The position numbers and the translations under genes were made by a program. The notes under the pieces were generated by a model that searched no databases, was not told where the DNA came from, and was given only the letters and a program-made list of their open reading frames with translations. From JAFMJV01 sp963814315 (GTDB taxonomy: Bacteria > Chloroflexota > Limnocylindria > Limnocylindrales > CSP1-4), in the NCBI GenBank assembly GCA_963814315.1, contig CAWFCG010000001.1, positions 868,001-932,000 of the forward strand: a stretch of DNA of 64,000 nucleotides. The letters are read 5' to 3'. This document shows positions 32,707-40,832 of this stretch, piece by piece. Position 1 is the stretch's first letter, and every line of letters begins with the position of its first letter.

Positions 32707-33921
32707 TCAGGCGACTGGGATCGCCTCCTGCTGGCGCGACGTAGCCGTCAGGCCCTCCGCACCCTTTCCGACCACCTCCGGCTCGGTGCCGGCCAGGGTC
32801 GCGTCATCTTCGCCCCGGATGAAGGCCTCCACTCGCTGCCGAGCCACGTCATCGTGGATCTGCAACGGCGGGCTCTTCATGAAATAGGACGAGGCTGCCA
32901 CGAGCGTACCCGACAAACCGCGATCAAGACCCAGCTTGGCGCATCGGATCGCGTCGGTGATGACGCCGGCGCTGTTGGGGCTGTCCCAGACCTCCAGCTT
33001 GACTTCGACCAACAGGGGCACGTCACCAAAGGTGGTGCCCTCGATGCGGATGTGGCAGAACTTGCGGTCCTCCAGCCACGGCACGTGGTCCGAAGGCCCT
33101 ACGTGAACGTTGCCCTCGGCCAGCTCGTAGTCGAGCATCGAGGTGACGGCATTCGTCTTGCTGATCTTCTTGGACTCCAGGCGATCGCGCTCCAGCATGT
33201 TCTGGAAGTCGGTATTGCCGCCGAAGTTCAGCTGGTAGGTGCGATCGACTCGGACACCACGATCGTCGAACAGGCGGGTCAGCACCCGATGGCTGATGGT
33301 GGCGCCGACCTGGCTCTTGATGTCGTCGCCGATGACCGGCAGGCCGGCAGCCGCAAACTTGGCTTGCCACTCCGGCTCACGGCCGATGAAGACGGGGATG
33401 GCGTTGACGAAGGCCACGCCGGCCTCGATGGCCTGCTCGGCGTACCAGCGGGTGGCATCCTCGCTGCCGACCGGCAGGTAGGAGACCAGCACGTCGACCT
33501 TGGCTGCCTTGAGTGCCCCGGCCACATCGACCGCCGGCTCCGGGGACTCGGGCACGACCGCGGCCACGTACTTGCCGATGCCGTCCATGGTAGGACCGCG
33601 CTGCACGGTGACGCCGATCCGCGGCACGTCCATGAAACGGATGGTGTTGTTGGGCTGGGAGTAGATGGCCTCGCCAAGATCCCTGCCGACCTTGTTGGCA
33701 TTGACGTCGAAGGCGGCCACGAACTCGATATCACGCACGTGGTAGCCACCCAGGTTGACGTGCATGAGACCCGGGACGAAGGTGTCCTCGGGGGCATCCT
33801 GGTAGTAGTAGCGGCCCTGGATGAGGCTGCTGGCGCAGTTTCCCACGCCCACGATGGCGACGCGGATCGACTTGGCGCCCGAGGGGATGGGCGCCCGACC
33901 GTTGCCGTTGTGCTTGCTCAT
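32707..33921 (-). CDS. ino1: Inositol-3-phosphate synthase (Ino1 family)
   Basis: A 404-residue NAD-dependent enzyme that cyclises glucose-6-phosphate to inositol phosphate. The nucleotide-binding motif VAIVGVGNCASSLIQG (about residues 21-36), FVAAFDVNANKVG, and the catalytic-domain segments GDDIKSQVGATISHRVL, NFGGNTDFQNML, SKKISKTNAV and FMKSPP are those of prokaryotic-type Ino1. Length is close to bacterial and archaeal homologues and shorter than the eukaryotic enzyme. It provides the head group for the phosphatidyltransferase encoded 30 nt upstream. Start ATG 33921 with GAAAGG upstream. Confidence 0.96.
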   Translation of the reverse strand: MSKHNGNGRAPIPSGAKSIRVAIVGVGNCASSLIQGRYYYQDAPEDTFVPGLMHVNLGGYHVRDIEFVAAFDVNANKVGRDLGEAIYSQPNNTIRFMDVPRIGVTVQRGPTMDGIGKYVAAVVPESPEPAVDVAGALKAAKVDVLVSYLPVGSEDATRWYAEQAIEAGVAFVNAIPVFIGREPEWQAKFAAAGLPVIGDDIKSQVGATISHRVLTRLFDDRGVRVDRTYQLNFGGNTDFQNMLERDRLESKKISKTNAVTSMLDYELAEGNVHVGPSDHVPWLEDRKFCHIRIEGTTFGDVPLLVEVKLEVWDSPNSAGVITDAIRCAKLGLDRGLSGTLVAASSYFMKSPPLQIHDDVARQRVEAFIRGEDDATLAGTEPEVVGKGAEGLTATSRQQEAIPVA

Positions 33922-33951
33922 GGCTGATAGCCCTACCTTTCGTTGCGTTCC

Positions 33952-34617
33952 CTAGTCCTGATGGGGGTTCGCTGGTTGCGAGACGACGAACCGGATCCGC
34001 TGGATCACGGTGATGGTGGCCAGCACGGCGATGAGGCCAAGGCCGGCCGCGAGGATGAGGCTGCCGGTGTCAGCGATGTCGGCGGTGACACCGAAGATGC
34101 CGGCCCCGACAAGGGCGATGCCCAGGATGACCGTGCGGACCTCGCGCGGGGCGAAGCCGATGGCGGCCATGCCGGTGCCGCTGGAGAAGCCCAGCGACTC
34201 ACTCTTGGCGCGCGTGTAGCTGACCATGAAGGCCGATACCAGCGCTGCTCCGGCCAACCAGGCCCCGAGGTCGAAGCCGGCTTGGGTGGAGCCGATGATG
34301 ATGCCCACGTAGACCACACCTTCACCCCAGCGGTCAAAGGTGCTGTCCATGAAGGCGCCGAGCTTGCTCACCTGCCCGGTGGCACGTGCGACCGCACCGT
34401 CGAACATGTCGAAGCCGGCACCGACCGTGGCCACGATGCCGGCCAGCAACCACCATTCGACCGCGGCCAGCACGCCACCAAGGGAGGCGATGCCGAAACC
34501 GATCAGCGTCAGCATGTTGGGCGTCAACCCGGCTCGAGACATGGCCAGGGCGATGGGCTCCACCTTGGCGCGGATACCGGTGCGCTGGTCCGGCGAGATG
34601 AACGATCCCTTGCTCAC
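33952..34617 (-). CDS. CDP-alcohol phosphatidyltransferase (PI or PI-phosphate synthase type)
   Basis: A 221-residue membrane enzyme with about six TM segments. The CDP-alcohol signature D-x2-DG-x2-AR-x8-G-x3-D-x3-D is seen in DMFDGAVARATGQVSKLGAF followed by MDSTFDRWGEG. The N-terminal KVEPIALAMSRAGLTPNMLTLIGF matches mycobacterial PgsA1-like PI-phosphate synthases. With Ino1 next to it, inositol-1-phosphate is the likely acceptor, giving phosphatidylinositol phosphate that then needs dephosphorylation. Start GTG 34617 has GGAGGGG upstream, inside the end of the ArsR gene. Confidence 0.88.
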   Translation of the reverse strand: MSKGSFISPDQRTGIRAKVEPIALAMSRAGLTPNMLTLIGFGIASLGGVLAAVEWWLLAGIVATVGAGFDMFDGAVARATGQVSKLGAFMDSTFDRWGEGVVYVGIIIGSTQAGFDLGAWLAGAALVSAFMVSYTRAKSESLGFSSGTGMAAIGFAPREVRTVILGIALVGAGIFGVTADIADTGSLILAAGLGLIAVLATITVIQRIRFVVSQPANPHQD

Positions 34618-34619
34618 GA

Positions 34620-34952
34620 CTACCCCTCCGATCCCAGGAGCGCCAGCTCCTGCTCGTGGAAGCGCGCCAGGGCTTCACGGCCCAGACTGCAGATGGTTTC
34701 GCGACCAGAGCGCCGCGTCTTGACAAGGCCTGCGACGCGCAGGCGGCGAAGATGCCACGAGACGAGCGGTTGGCTCAGGTCGACGTGGCGCATGAGGTCG
34801 CTGACGGTGCCGTCACCTTCCGCCAACCGCGCCACGATGCGCAGTCGGGTGGGGTCAGCGAGGGCCTTGTGGATGACGGCCATGGCCTTCAGATCCTGTG
34901 GCGGATCAGTGATGCTCGAGATGGTCGAGCGGATGCGAGCCGGACTTGGCAT
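34620..34952 (-). CDS. ArsR-family winged-helix regulator
   Basis: A 110-residue DNA-binding protein. MAVIHKALADPTRLRIVARLAEG, then VSDLMRHVDLSQPLVSWHLRRLRVAGLVKTRRSGRET, form the ArsR winged helix with the recognition helix around SQPLVSWHLRRL. No ELCVCDL-type metal cysteines are visible, so a metal-independent effector is likely. It is the first gene of the inositol-lipid run, 2 nt before the phosphatidyltransferase start, and is a candidate local regulator. Start ATG 34952 follows GGGAGGGA. Confidence 0.88.
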   Translation of the reverse strand: MPSPARIRSTISSITDPPQDLKAMAVIHKALADPTRLRIVARLAEGDGTVSDLMRHVDLSQPLVSWHLRRLRVAGLVKTRRSGRETICSLGREALARFHEQELALLGSEG

Positions 34953-35255
34953 GAGTCCCTCCCTGTCTCTGCCCGAGATACAACAACAAGAATTTATATA
35001 AGCAGGCGTTGATGCTAGGGGCGCGGGAGCCCGCTGTCAAGCCGTTCCTGGTCCCGTTGTGAACGGCCGGTCCAGGCGCCGTACGGCTCGATGGGCCCAG
35101 CCGTCGCGCACACGGCACTTTGCGTATTGGCGCTGCGTCGACCATCATTCGGCCATGGCCCAGCGGCATCGCCCCCTGCACACACGCCGACGACCGCGAG
35201 GTGCGGCGGGGCATGCGGTCATGGTCCAGATGCCATCAGATCGAGTAGGCCAGCC
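34953..35255. promoter_or_regulatory. Divergent intergenic region between ArsR and MFS genes
   Basis: A 303-nt interval without a gene. It holds an A+T-rich island with the 8-bp palindrome TTATATAA (34994-35001), readable on the minus strand as a TATAAA-type -10 about 45 nt before the arsR start. It is a plausible combined -10/operator for the ArsR regulator. No convincing -35 was found; TTGACA on the minus strand at 35040-35035 is too distant. The rest shows nothing recognisable. Confidence 0.4.
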
Positions 35256-36869
35256 ATGAGCCGAGCCTCTCGCGCAGTGATGCTGGCCGCGCTGTGCGTC
35301 GGTGTGCTCCTGGTCGGCATCGAGCTCTTCATCACGGCCGTTGCCCTGCCACAGATCTTCTTCGACCTGTCTGGTTGGAGCGAGCTACGCCGAGCTTCCT
35401 GGATCATCACCGCATACCTGGTGGCCTACATCGCAGCCATGCCACTGGCCGGCCGTGCCGCCGACCGCTTCGGTCTTCCGAGGCTGATGATCCTCTCGCT
35501 GCTGCTGTTCGCGGTCGGCTCCCTCGTCTGTGGCGGCGCTCAAACGCTGGAGATGCTGGTCGTGGGGCGCATCATCCAGGGGGCCGGCGCGGGTGCCATC
35601 CTGCCTGTCGCGACGGCCGGTGCCAGCCACCTCTACAGCGGTCATGCACGCAGTCGCGCGCTCGGTCTCATCGGCGCCGCCACCTTCCTGGGCATGGCCA
35701 TCGGTCCGTTGCTGGGCGCGGTCATCCTGGAGGTCCTGAACCTGCGCGACGCCCTGGCCTCGGCGGACATCTGGGGCGGCGCCACTGTCGACCTCCTGGT
35801 ACCGGCGTGGCGCTGGGTCTTCTACGTCACGGTCCCCTTGGCGTTGCTGGCGGCCATCTATGTCTGGGCAGCCGCACCGGCCTGGGACGTCGTACCGGGG
35901 ACATCACGCATGGATGCCATCGGAGCCGTCCTCTTCAGCACGGCGTTGACTGCCGGCCTGCTGGCGGTCTCACTCATCGGTGATGAGCCGCAGACCGGCA
36001 TCCCCGTCATCCCGGTCGCTGCCGCCATCGCCGTCGTCACCGGCATCGCCGCCATCATGCGCATGCTGCGCGTACCCGAGCCGTTCCTGGACCTTCACCT
36101 GTTCGCCGACCGCGTCTTCAGCGGTGCTGTGCTGGTCAGCCTCCTGACGGGATATGCGCTGGCCACCGCCATCGTGGGCATGGCCGCATTCATCGACCGC
36201 GTGCGCTTCGCCGGACCCGACGAACAGGGCATCGTGCTGGGCCCCATGGCGCTCTTCATGGCCATCGGCGCCTTCGCGTCCGGCTTCATGATGCGGCGCT
36301 TCAACGCCACCGCGGTCACACTCGTGGGTCTGGGCCTCAGCACCGTCGGACTGCTGTGGCTCTCGACCACCCGCATCGACACGGATCTTTACGTTCCGGT
36401 GGCGTCACTTTCGCTCTTCGGCCTTGGCTTCGGGCTGACCGTCACGCCGCGTTCCATGGCCGCGGTCGAGGCCGCCGGACGCGCTGCGTTCGGTGCCGCG
36501 AGTGCCGCGGTCACCGTCGGGCGCATGGCCGGCATGGCCGTCGGCATGGCCATCCTGACCGCCTTCGGGACCACTCGGATCGACCAGGTCACGGTGGCCC
36601 TCAACGACCAGGTGTACCGTGACTCGATCCTGCCGGCGAACCTCGTCGGCCAGCCCCTCGGCGACCCGTTGGTCCTCGATGCCATCGAGCGTTGGGCCTC
36701 AGCCGAAGCCGCCGAGGTATTGGGCCAGCTCTTCGTCGTGGCAGCCATCGTGCTCATGGTCGCAGCGATACCGGCTTGGCTGATGCGGGAAGGCCGCAGT
36801 GAGCGTCCGACCGATGATGCGACCGGCTCGGAGCGGTCAGCACGCCAGGAGATCCACGCTGGCTTCTGA
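35256..36869 (+). CDS. Major facilitator superfamily transporter (DHA2/EmrB-like)
   Basis: A 537-residue membrane transporter with 12-14 predicted TM segments. The N-terminal half has ELFITAVALPQIFFDLSGWS, AAMPLAGRAADRFGLPRLMILSLLLFAVGSLVCG (motif A type) and GRIIQGAGAGAILPVATAGASHLY (motif C region), the pattern of drug/H+ antiporters of the EmrB type. The substrate cannot be read. The start ATG 35256 begins at the first TM; the longer open frame upstream is non-coding. It overlaps the trehalose-phosphatase gene by 71 nt. Confidence 0.85.
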   Translation: MSRASRAVMLAALCVGVLLVGIELFITAVALPQIFFDLSGWSELRRASWIITAYLVAYIAAMPLAGRAADRFGLPRLMILSLLLFAVGSLVCGGAQTLEMLVVGRIIQGAGAGAILPVATAGASHLYSGHARSRALGLIGAATFLGMAIGPLLGAVILEVLNLRDALASADIWGGATVDLLVPAWRWVFYVTVPLALLAAIYVWAAAPAWDVVPGTSRMDAIGAVLFSTALTAGLLAVSLIGDEPQTGIPVIPVAAAIAVVTGIAAIMRMLRVPEPFLDLHLFADRVFSGAVLVSLLTGYALATAIVGMAAFIDRVRFAGPDEQGIVLGPMALFMAIGAFASGFMMRRFNATAVTLVGLGLSTVGLLWLSTTRIDTDLYVPVASLSLFGLGFGLTVTPRSMAAVEAAGRAAFGAASAAVTVGRMAGMAVGMAILTAFGTTRIDQVTVALNDQVYRDSILPANLVGQPLGDPLVLDAIERWASAEAAEVLGQLFVVAAIVLMVAAIPAWLMREGRSERPTDDATGSERSARQEIHAGF

Positions 36870-37713
36870 CACGTATCTGCTGACCAGTGCGCAGGAGGCG
36901 TTCGGTCTGGCTCAGTCGTTCCTCGATGGGTGCCTACTGCTGGCGAGCGACTTCGATGGCACGCTTTCGCGACTTGGGACCGACCCCTGGGCGGCGGCCA
37001 TCATCCCCGCAGCCCAGCGGGCGCTGCGCCAGCTTGCCGCCCGCCCGGACGTCCATGTCGCGCTCATCAGCGGCCGCACCGCTGTGGATCTGGCAGCGCG
37101 CGCCCGCGTCGGTGGCGTCAGCTACCACGGCGATCACGGCGCTGAACGGGCTGATGCCCGTCGCGGTTTCCGGGTGGCAACGCTGGCGGTCGTGCGCGAG
37201 CCGGCCGACCCCACCACCGCAGCCATGGCCGAACGCCTCAAGGTGGAGGTCCCGCGAGCCGTTGACGAGACCTGGCTGGTGCTCGAGGACAAGGGTCCGG
37301 CGCTGACCTTCCACTTCCGCGCGGCTCCCGACATCGATGCGGCACGCACGCGTGTGATCGACGCCGTCGATGCGGTCGACCCAAGCAGCGTCCTGTTCCG
37401 GGCCGGGGGCCGGCGGGCCTATGAGCTACGACCTGCCGGGGCCACGACCAAAGGCGACGCCCTCGCGCGCCTCATCGAAGAGCATGCCCCTGACGGCGTC
37501 CTCATGCTGGGTGATGATCGACATGATGCCGGCGCCTTCGACGCGCTCCGGGCCGCCCGCCACGCGGGGCGGATCAGGGGGCTCGCGGTCGCGGTCGCCG
37601 GCCACGCCGACGTCACCCACGACGTCGCAGCGCATGCCGACCTGGTGCTGGCAGGACCCCGCGAGACGGCCCGGTTCCTGGGGCTGCTCGCCCGCCACCG
37701 CAGCCGAAGCTGA
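36799..37713 (+). CDS. otsB: Trehalose-6-phosphate phosphatase (HAD, OtsB type)
   Basis: About 304 residues. HAD motif I is DFDGTLSRLG (D51, D53), motif II LISGR, the OtsB-type YHGDHGAE follows, and the C-terminal motif is GDDRHDAGAF. The cap region KGPALTFHFR and GRRAYELRPAGATTKGDAL matches OtsB. It dephosphorylates trehalose-6-phosphate to trehalose; no otsA is in the window. Start GTG 36799 has GGGAAGG upstream but overlaps the MFS gene by 71 nt; the ATG pair at 36814 is an alternative. Ends 12 nt before the convergent nuoN stop. Confidence 0.88.
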   Translation: MSVRPMMRPARSGQHARRSTLASDTYLLTSAQEAFGLAQSFLDGCLLLASDFDGTLSRLGTDPWAAAIIPAAQRALRQLAARPDVHVALISGRTAVDLAARARVGGVSYHGDHGAERADARRGFRVATLAVVREPADPTTAAMAERLKVEVPRAVDETWLVLEDKGPALTFHFRAAPDIDAARTRVIDAVDAVDPSSVLFRAGGRRAYELRPAGATTKGDALARLIEEHAPDGVLMLGDDRHDAGAFDALRAARHAGRIRGLAVAVAGHADVTHDVAAHADLVLAGPRETARFLGLLARHRSRS

Positions 37714-37725
37714 TGCGCTGGTGCG

Positions 37726-39249
37726 CTACAAGCGGGTCAGAGCGGCTGCCGCCACCTCGGTCCATTCAAGGATGGCCCCGGTCACCGGCGGGAACAGGCC
37801 GATGAGGATGGTGGCCGCGGCAGCCAGGAAGAGGCCTGTCTTGGTGAATGTGCCGATACTCACCTCTGGCGCGTCATCCTCGGGCTTGCGCATGTACATG
37901 TAGACGACGACGCGCAGGTAGTAGAAGGCAGCCATGGCCGCGTTGAGCATGATGAGCACCGCCAGCAGCGTCGTGCCGCCACCGACCTCCAGGGCGCTCA
38001 AGACGACCATGGCCTTGGCGAAGAAGCCCGCCAGCGGTGGGATGCCGGTGAGTGACAGCAGGAAGATGGTCATCAACAGGGCAGGGATGGCTGCCCGATA
38101 ACCCAGCCCCGCGAACGTGGTGAGTTGGCTGGTGACACCGGGCCGCCGTTGCAGCGCCGCCACCACGGCAAACGCACCTAGGTTCATGAAGGCGTACGCG
38201 ACGCTGTAGAAGAGCACCGCCTGGATGCCATCGGCAGCCACGGCCGGATCGTCGGCGGTGGCGAAGACGACCAGCCCGACCATGATGTAGCCGGTGTGCG
38301 CGATCGACGAGTACGCCAACATCCGTTTGATGTTGTCCTGACCCATGGCCGCCAGGTTGCCCACCGTCATGGTGACCGCAGCCAGCACACCGATGATGAG
38401 TGCCCACTCTCCGCGCAGCGGCTCCAGCGCCTCCACGAAGAGTCGCAGGATAAGGGCGAAGGCCGCGACCTTGGGTCCGACCGAGAGGTAGCCCGTGACC
38501 GGGGTGGGGGATCCCTGGTAGGCGTCCGGCGTCCAGTAGTGGAAGGGCACCGCGGCGATCTTGAAGAGCACGCCCACCGTCAGTAACGCCAGGCCCAGGG
38601 CCAAGGCCAACGGCAGTGACTGGCTGCCGTCGAGGACCCCGCGCAGCGTCTCGGCGATCCCCGATACCTGGGTGCTGCCGGTGAAGCCCATCACGAACGC
38701 CAGCCCGAAGAGGAAGATGGCGCTGGAGAACGAACCCAGCAGGAAGTACTTGATGGCACCCTCGGTCGAGAGTCCATCGCGCTTGGCAAAACCGGCCAGG
38801 AGATAGCCCGGCAGCACCAGCAACTCCAGGCCCAGGAAGAGGATCAGCAGGTCCTGGCCACCGGCGATGAGCATGCCGCCGCTGATGGCGAACAACAGCG
38901 TGGCTGCGAACTCGGGTAGCGGCAGCTTGCGCGGCACCAGGTAATCGGGTGCGAACAGCAGCGACAGCAGTCCGATGGAGATGAGCACGACGTCAAGGAG
39001 CGAGGTCATCGAGTCGCGCGTGTAGAGCGCCGGGTCGCCGATCGAATGCGGCTCGCTGAACCCGCCGAAGTTCCATGGCGATGGTCCGATGACGATGGTG
39101 GCCACCAGCGCCACGGCCAGTCCACCAACGCCCACCGCCATGATGATGTCGTCACGTCTGGGTAGGAACAGGTCGATGAGGATGATGCCCAGTGCCAGGC
39201 CGACCACGATGAGGAAGGGCAGCAGGGTCACCAGCGCGTCGCCGGTCAT
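37726..39249 (-). CDS. nuoN: NADH-quinone oxidoreductase subunit N
   Basis: A 507-residue antiporter-like proton-pumping subunit of complex I, with about 14 TM segments. Segments such as LDVVLISIGLLSLLFAPDYL, FLGLELLVLPGYLLAGF, GVLFKIAAVPFHYWTPDAYQGSPTPVTGYLSVG and MLAYSSIAHTGYIMVGL identify NuoN; the Glu in LGLELL and the Lys in LFKIAAVPFH are expected proton-path residues. Last gene of the nuo operon. Its start overlaps the nuoM stop (ATGA). Confidence 0.96.
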   Translation of the reverse strand: MTGDALVTLLPFLIVVGLALGIILIDLFLPRRDDIIMAVGVGGLAVALVATIVIGPSPWNFGGFSEPHSIGDPALYTRDSMTSLLDVVLISIGLLSLLFAPDYLVPRKLPLPEFAATLLFAISGGMLIAGGQDLLILFLGLELLVLPGYLLAGFAKRDGLSTEGAIKYFLLGSFSSAIFLFGLAFVMGFTGSTQVSGIAETLRGVLDGSQSLPLALALGLALLTVGVLFKIAAVPFHYWTPDAYQGSPTPVTGYLSVGPKVAAFALILRLFVEALEPLRGEWALIIGVLAAVTMTVGNLAAMGQDNIKRMLAYSSIAHTGYIMVGLVVFATADDPAVAADGIQAVLFYSVAYAFMNLGAFAVVAALQRRPGVTSQLTTFAGLGYRAAIPALLMTIFLLSLTGIPPLAGFFAKAMVVLSALEVGGGTTLLAVLIMLNAAMAAFYYLRVVVYMYMRKPEDDAPEVSIGTFTKTGLFLAAAATILIGLFPPVTGAILEWTEVAAAALTRL

Positions 39250-40832
39250 GGCAACAGCCCCGTGGCGGCGCTCGCGACCGCGTCAGCGGCCTGGTCGATG
39301 ACCGCCAGCACCCCAGCTACCGGCGAGGCGGTGAGGTCGAGCACCAACGCCGGAACGAGGCCCAGCACCACCGTCAGCACTACCAAGGGCGCCAGCGTCG
39401 CGGCCTCGAGGGGGTCGACATCGGTGAGCTTGTGGCCGAGGCCCTTCAGGAAGTCGCTGACATCGCCCATGATGATGTTCTGCACCATGTAGAGCAGATA
39501 CACGGCCGCGAAGATGATGGTGAAGGCGGCCACGTAGCCCACCCACGGCTGCCACGTGACCGCGCCCAGCATGACCAGGAACTCGCCCACGAAGCCGGCC
39601 AGTCCAGGCAGGCCCGCCGAGGCCAAGCTGAAGAACACCATCAGCGTCGCCCACACCGGGATGCGCTGGCCCAGGCCACCCATTCTGGCGATGGTTCGGT
39701 CGTGGGTCCGCTCGTAGATGACGCCCACCAGGAGAAAGAGCGCGCCGGTGATGACGCCATGGGCGACCATCTGGAAGATGGCACCCTGGACGCCCTGCTC
39801 GTTGAGCACGAAGATGCCCAACGTGACGAAGCCCATGTGGCTCACCGACGAGTAGGCGATGAGCCGCTTGAGGTCGCTCTGGCGGATGGCCACGATAGCG
39901 CCGTAGATCATGCCCACGACCGACAGCGCGATGATGAATGGCGCGAGGTCGACCGTTGCGTCAGGGAAGAGCGGCAGGTTCAGGCGGATGAGCCCATAGC
40001 CACCGAGCTTCAGCAGCACGCCCGCGAGGATGACCGAGCCCGCGGTCGGTGCTTCCGTATGCGCGTCGGGCAACCAGGTGTGGAACGGCCACATCGGAAC
40101 CTTGATAGCGAAGGCCAGGAAGAAGCCCAGGAAGGCCCAGAACTGCAACGTCGGGTCGAAGCCGAACTCGACCAGCGTGGTGTAGTCGAAGGCGCCCTGC
40201 CATGTGCCAGTCGCCTGTGAGTAGGTCCAGGCGATCGACAGGATGGCCACCAGCATCAGCAATGAGCCGACCAGCGTGTAGATGACGAACTTGATGGTGG
40301 CGTAGATGCGGTTGGCGCCGCCCCAGATGCCGATGATCAGGTACATCGGCACCAACACCACTTCCCAGAAGACATAGAAGAGGAAGAGGTCCAGCGACAG
40401 GAACACGCCCAGCATGCCCAACTCGAGCACGAGGAACGAGATCATGTATTCGCGCACGCGCGTCTTGATAGGACCGAAGGAGGCCAAGATGCTGATCATC
40501 GTCAGCAACGTGGTCAGCAACACCAGCACCAGCGAGATGCCGTCCACGCCGACCTTGTACTGGATGCCGAAGAAGCCGATCCAGTCTGCCACCTGGACGA
40601 ACTGGAAGCCAGCCGCCTCGTTGTCGAAGGCCAGCGCTAGCACGATCGACAGGACGAAGGCGACCGCCGCCGTGAGCAGTGCACCCCAGCGCATCGTGGT
40701 GTCCTGGCGTTCGGCGGAGACCTCCACCCGGAAGAGCCGCAGCACCGGGAACGCCAGCAGCAGCACCAGCGCACCGACCAGTGGCGTGAAGATGATGAAG
40801 CTGAGGATGTCGAGACGTCCCAGGTCGATCAT
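39246..40832 (-). CDS. nuoM: NADH-quinone oxidoreductase subunit M
   Basis: A 528-residue antiporter-like membrane subunit. LFLFYVFWEVVLVPMYLIIGIWG contains the conserved Glu, and FFLAFAIKVPMWPFHTWLPDAHTEAPTAGSVILAG and IAYSSVSHMGFVTLGIF are NuoM signatures. About 14 TM segments, normal length. It overlaps nuoL and nuoN by 1 and 4 nt, so translation is coupled through the L-M-N block. Confidence 0.96.
   Translation of the reverse strand: MIDLGRLDILSFIIFTPLVGALVLLLAFPVLRLFRVEVSAERQDTTMRWGALLTAAVAFVLSIVLALAFDNEAAGFQFVQVADWIGFFGIQYKVGVDGISLVLVLLTTLLTMISILASFGPIKTRVREYMISFLVLELGMLGVFLSLDLFLFYVFWEVVLVPMYLIIGIWGGANRIYATIKFVIYTLVGSLLMLVAILSIAWTYSQATGTWQGAFDYTTLVEFGFDPTLQFWAFLGFFLAFAIKVPMWPFHTWLPDAHTEAPTAGSVILAGVLLKLGGYGLIRLNLPLFPDATVDLAPFIIALSVVGMIYGAIVAIRQSDLKRLIAYSSVSHMGFVTLGIFVLNEQGVQGAIFQMVAHGVITGALFLLVGVIYERTHDRTIARMGGLGQRIPVWATLMVFFSLASAGLPGLAGFVGEFLVMLGAVTWQPWVGYVAAFTIIFAAVYLLYMVQNIIMGDVSDFLKGLGHKLTDVDPLEAATLAPLVVLTVVLGLVPALVLDLTASPVAGVLAVIDQAADAVASAATGLLP

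Noticed and set aside
32671..33927. 418-codon plus-strand ORF opposite ino1
   Set aside because: Antisense shadow; ino1 motifs on the minus strand are decisive.
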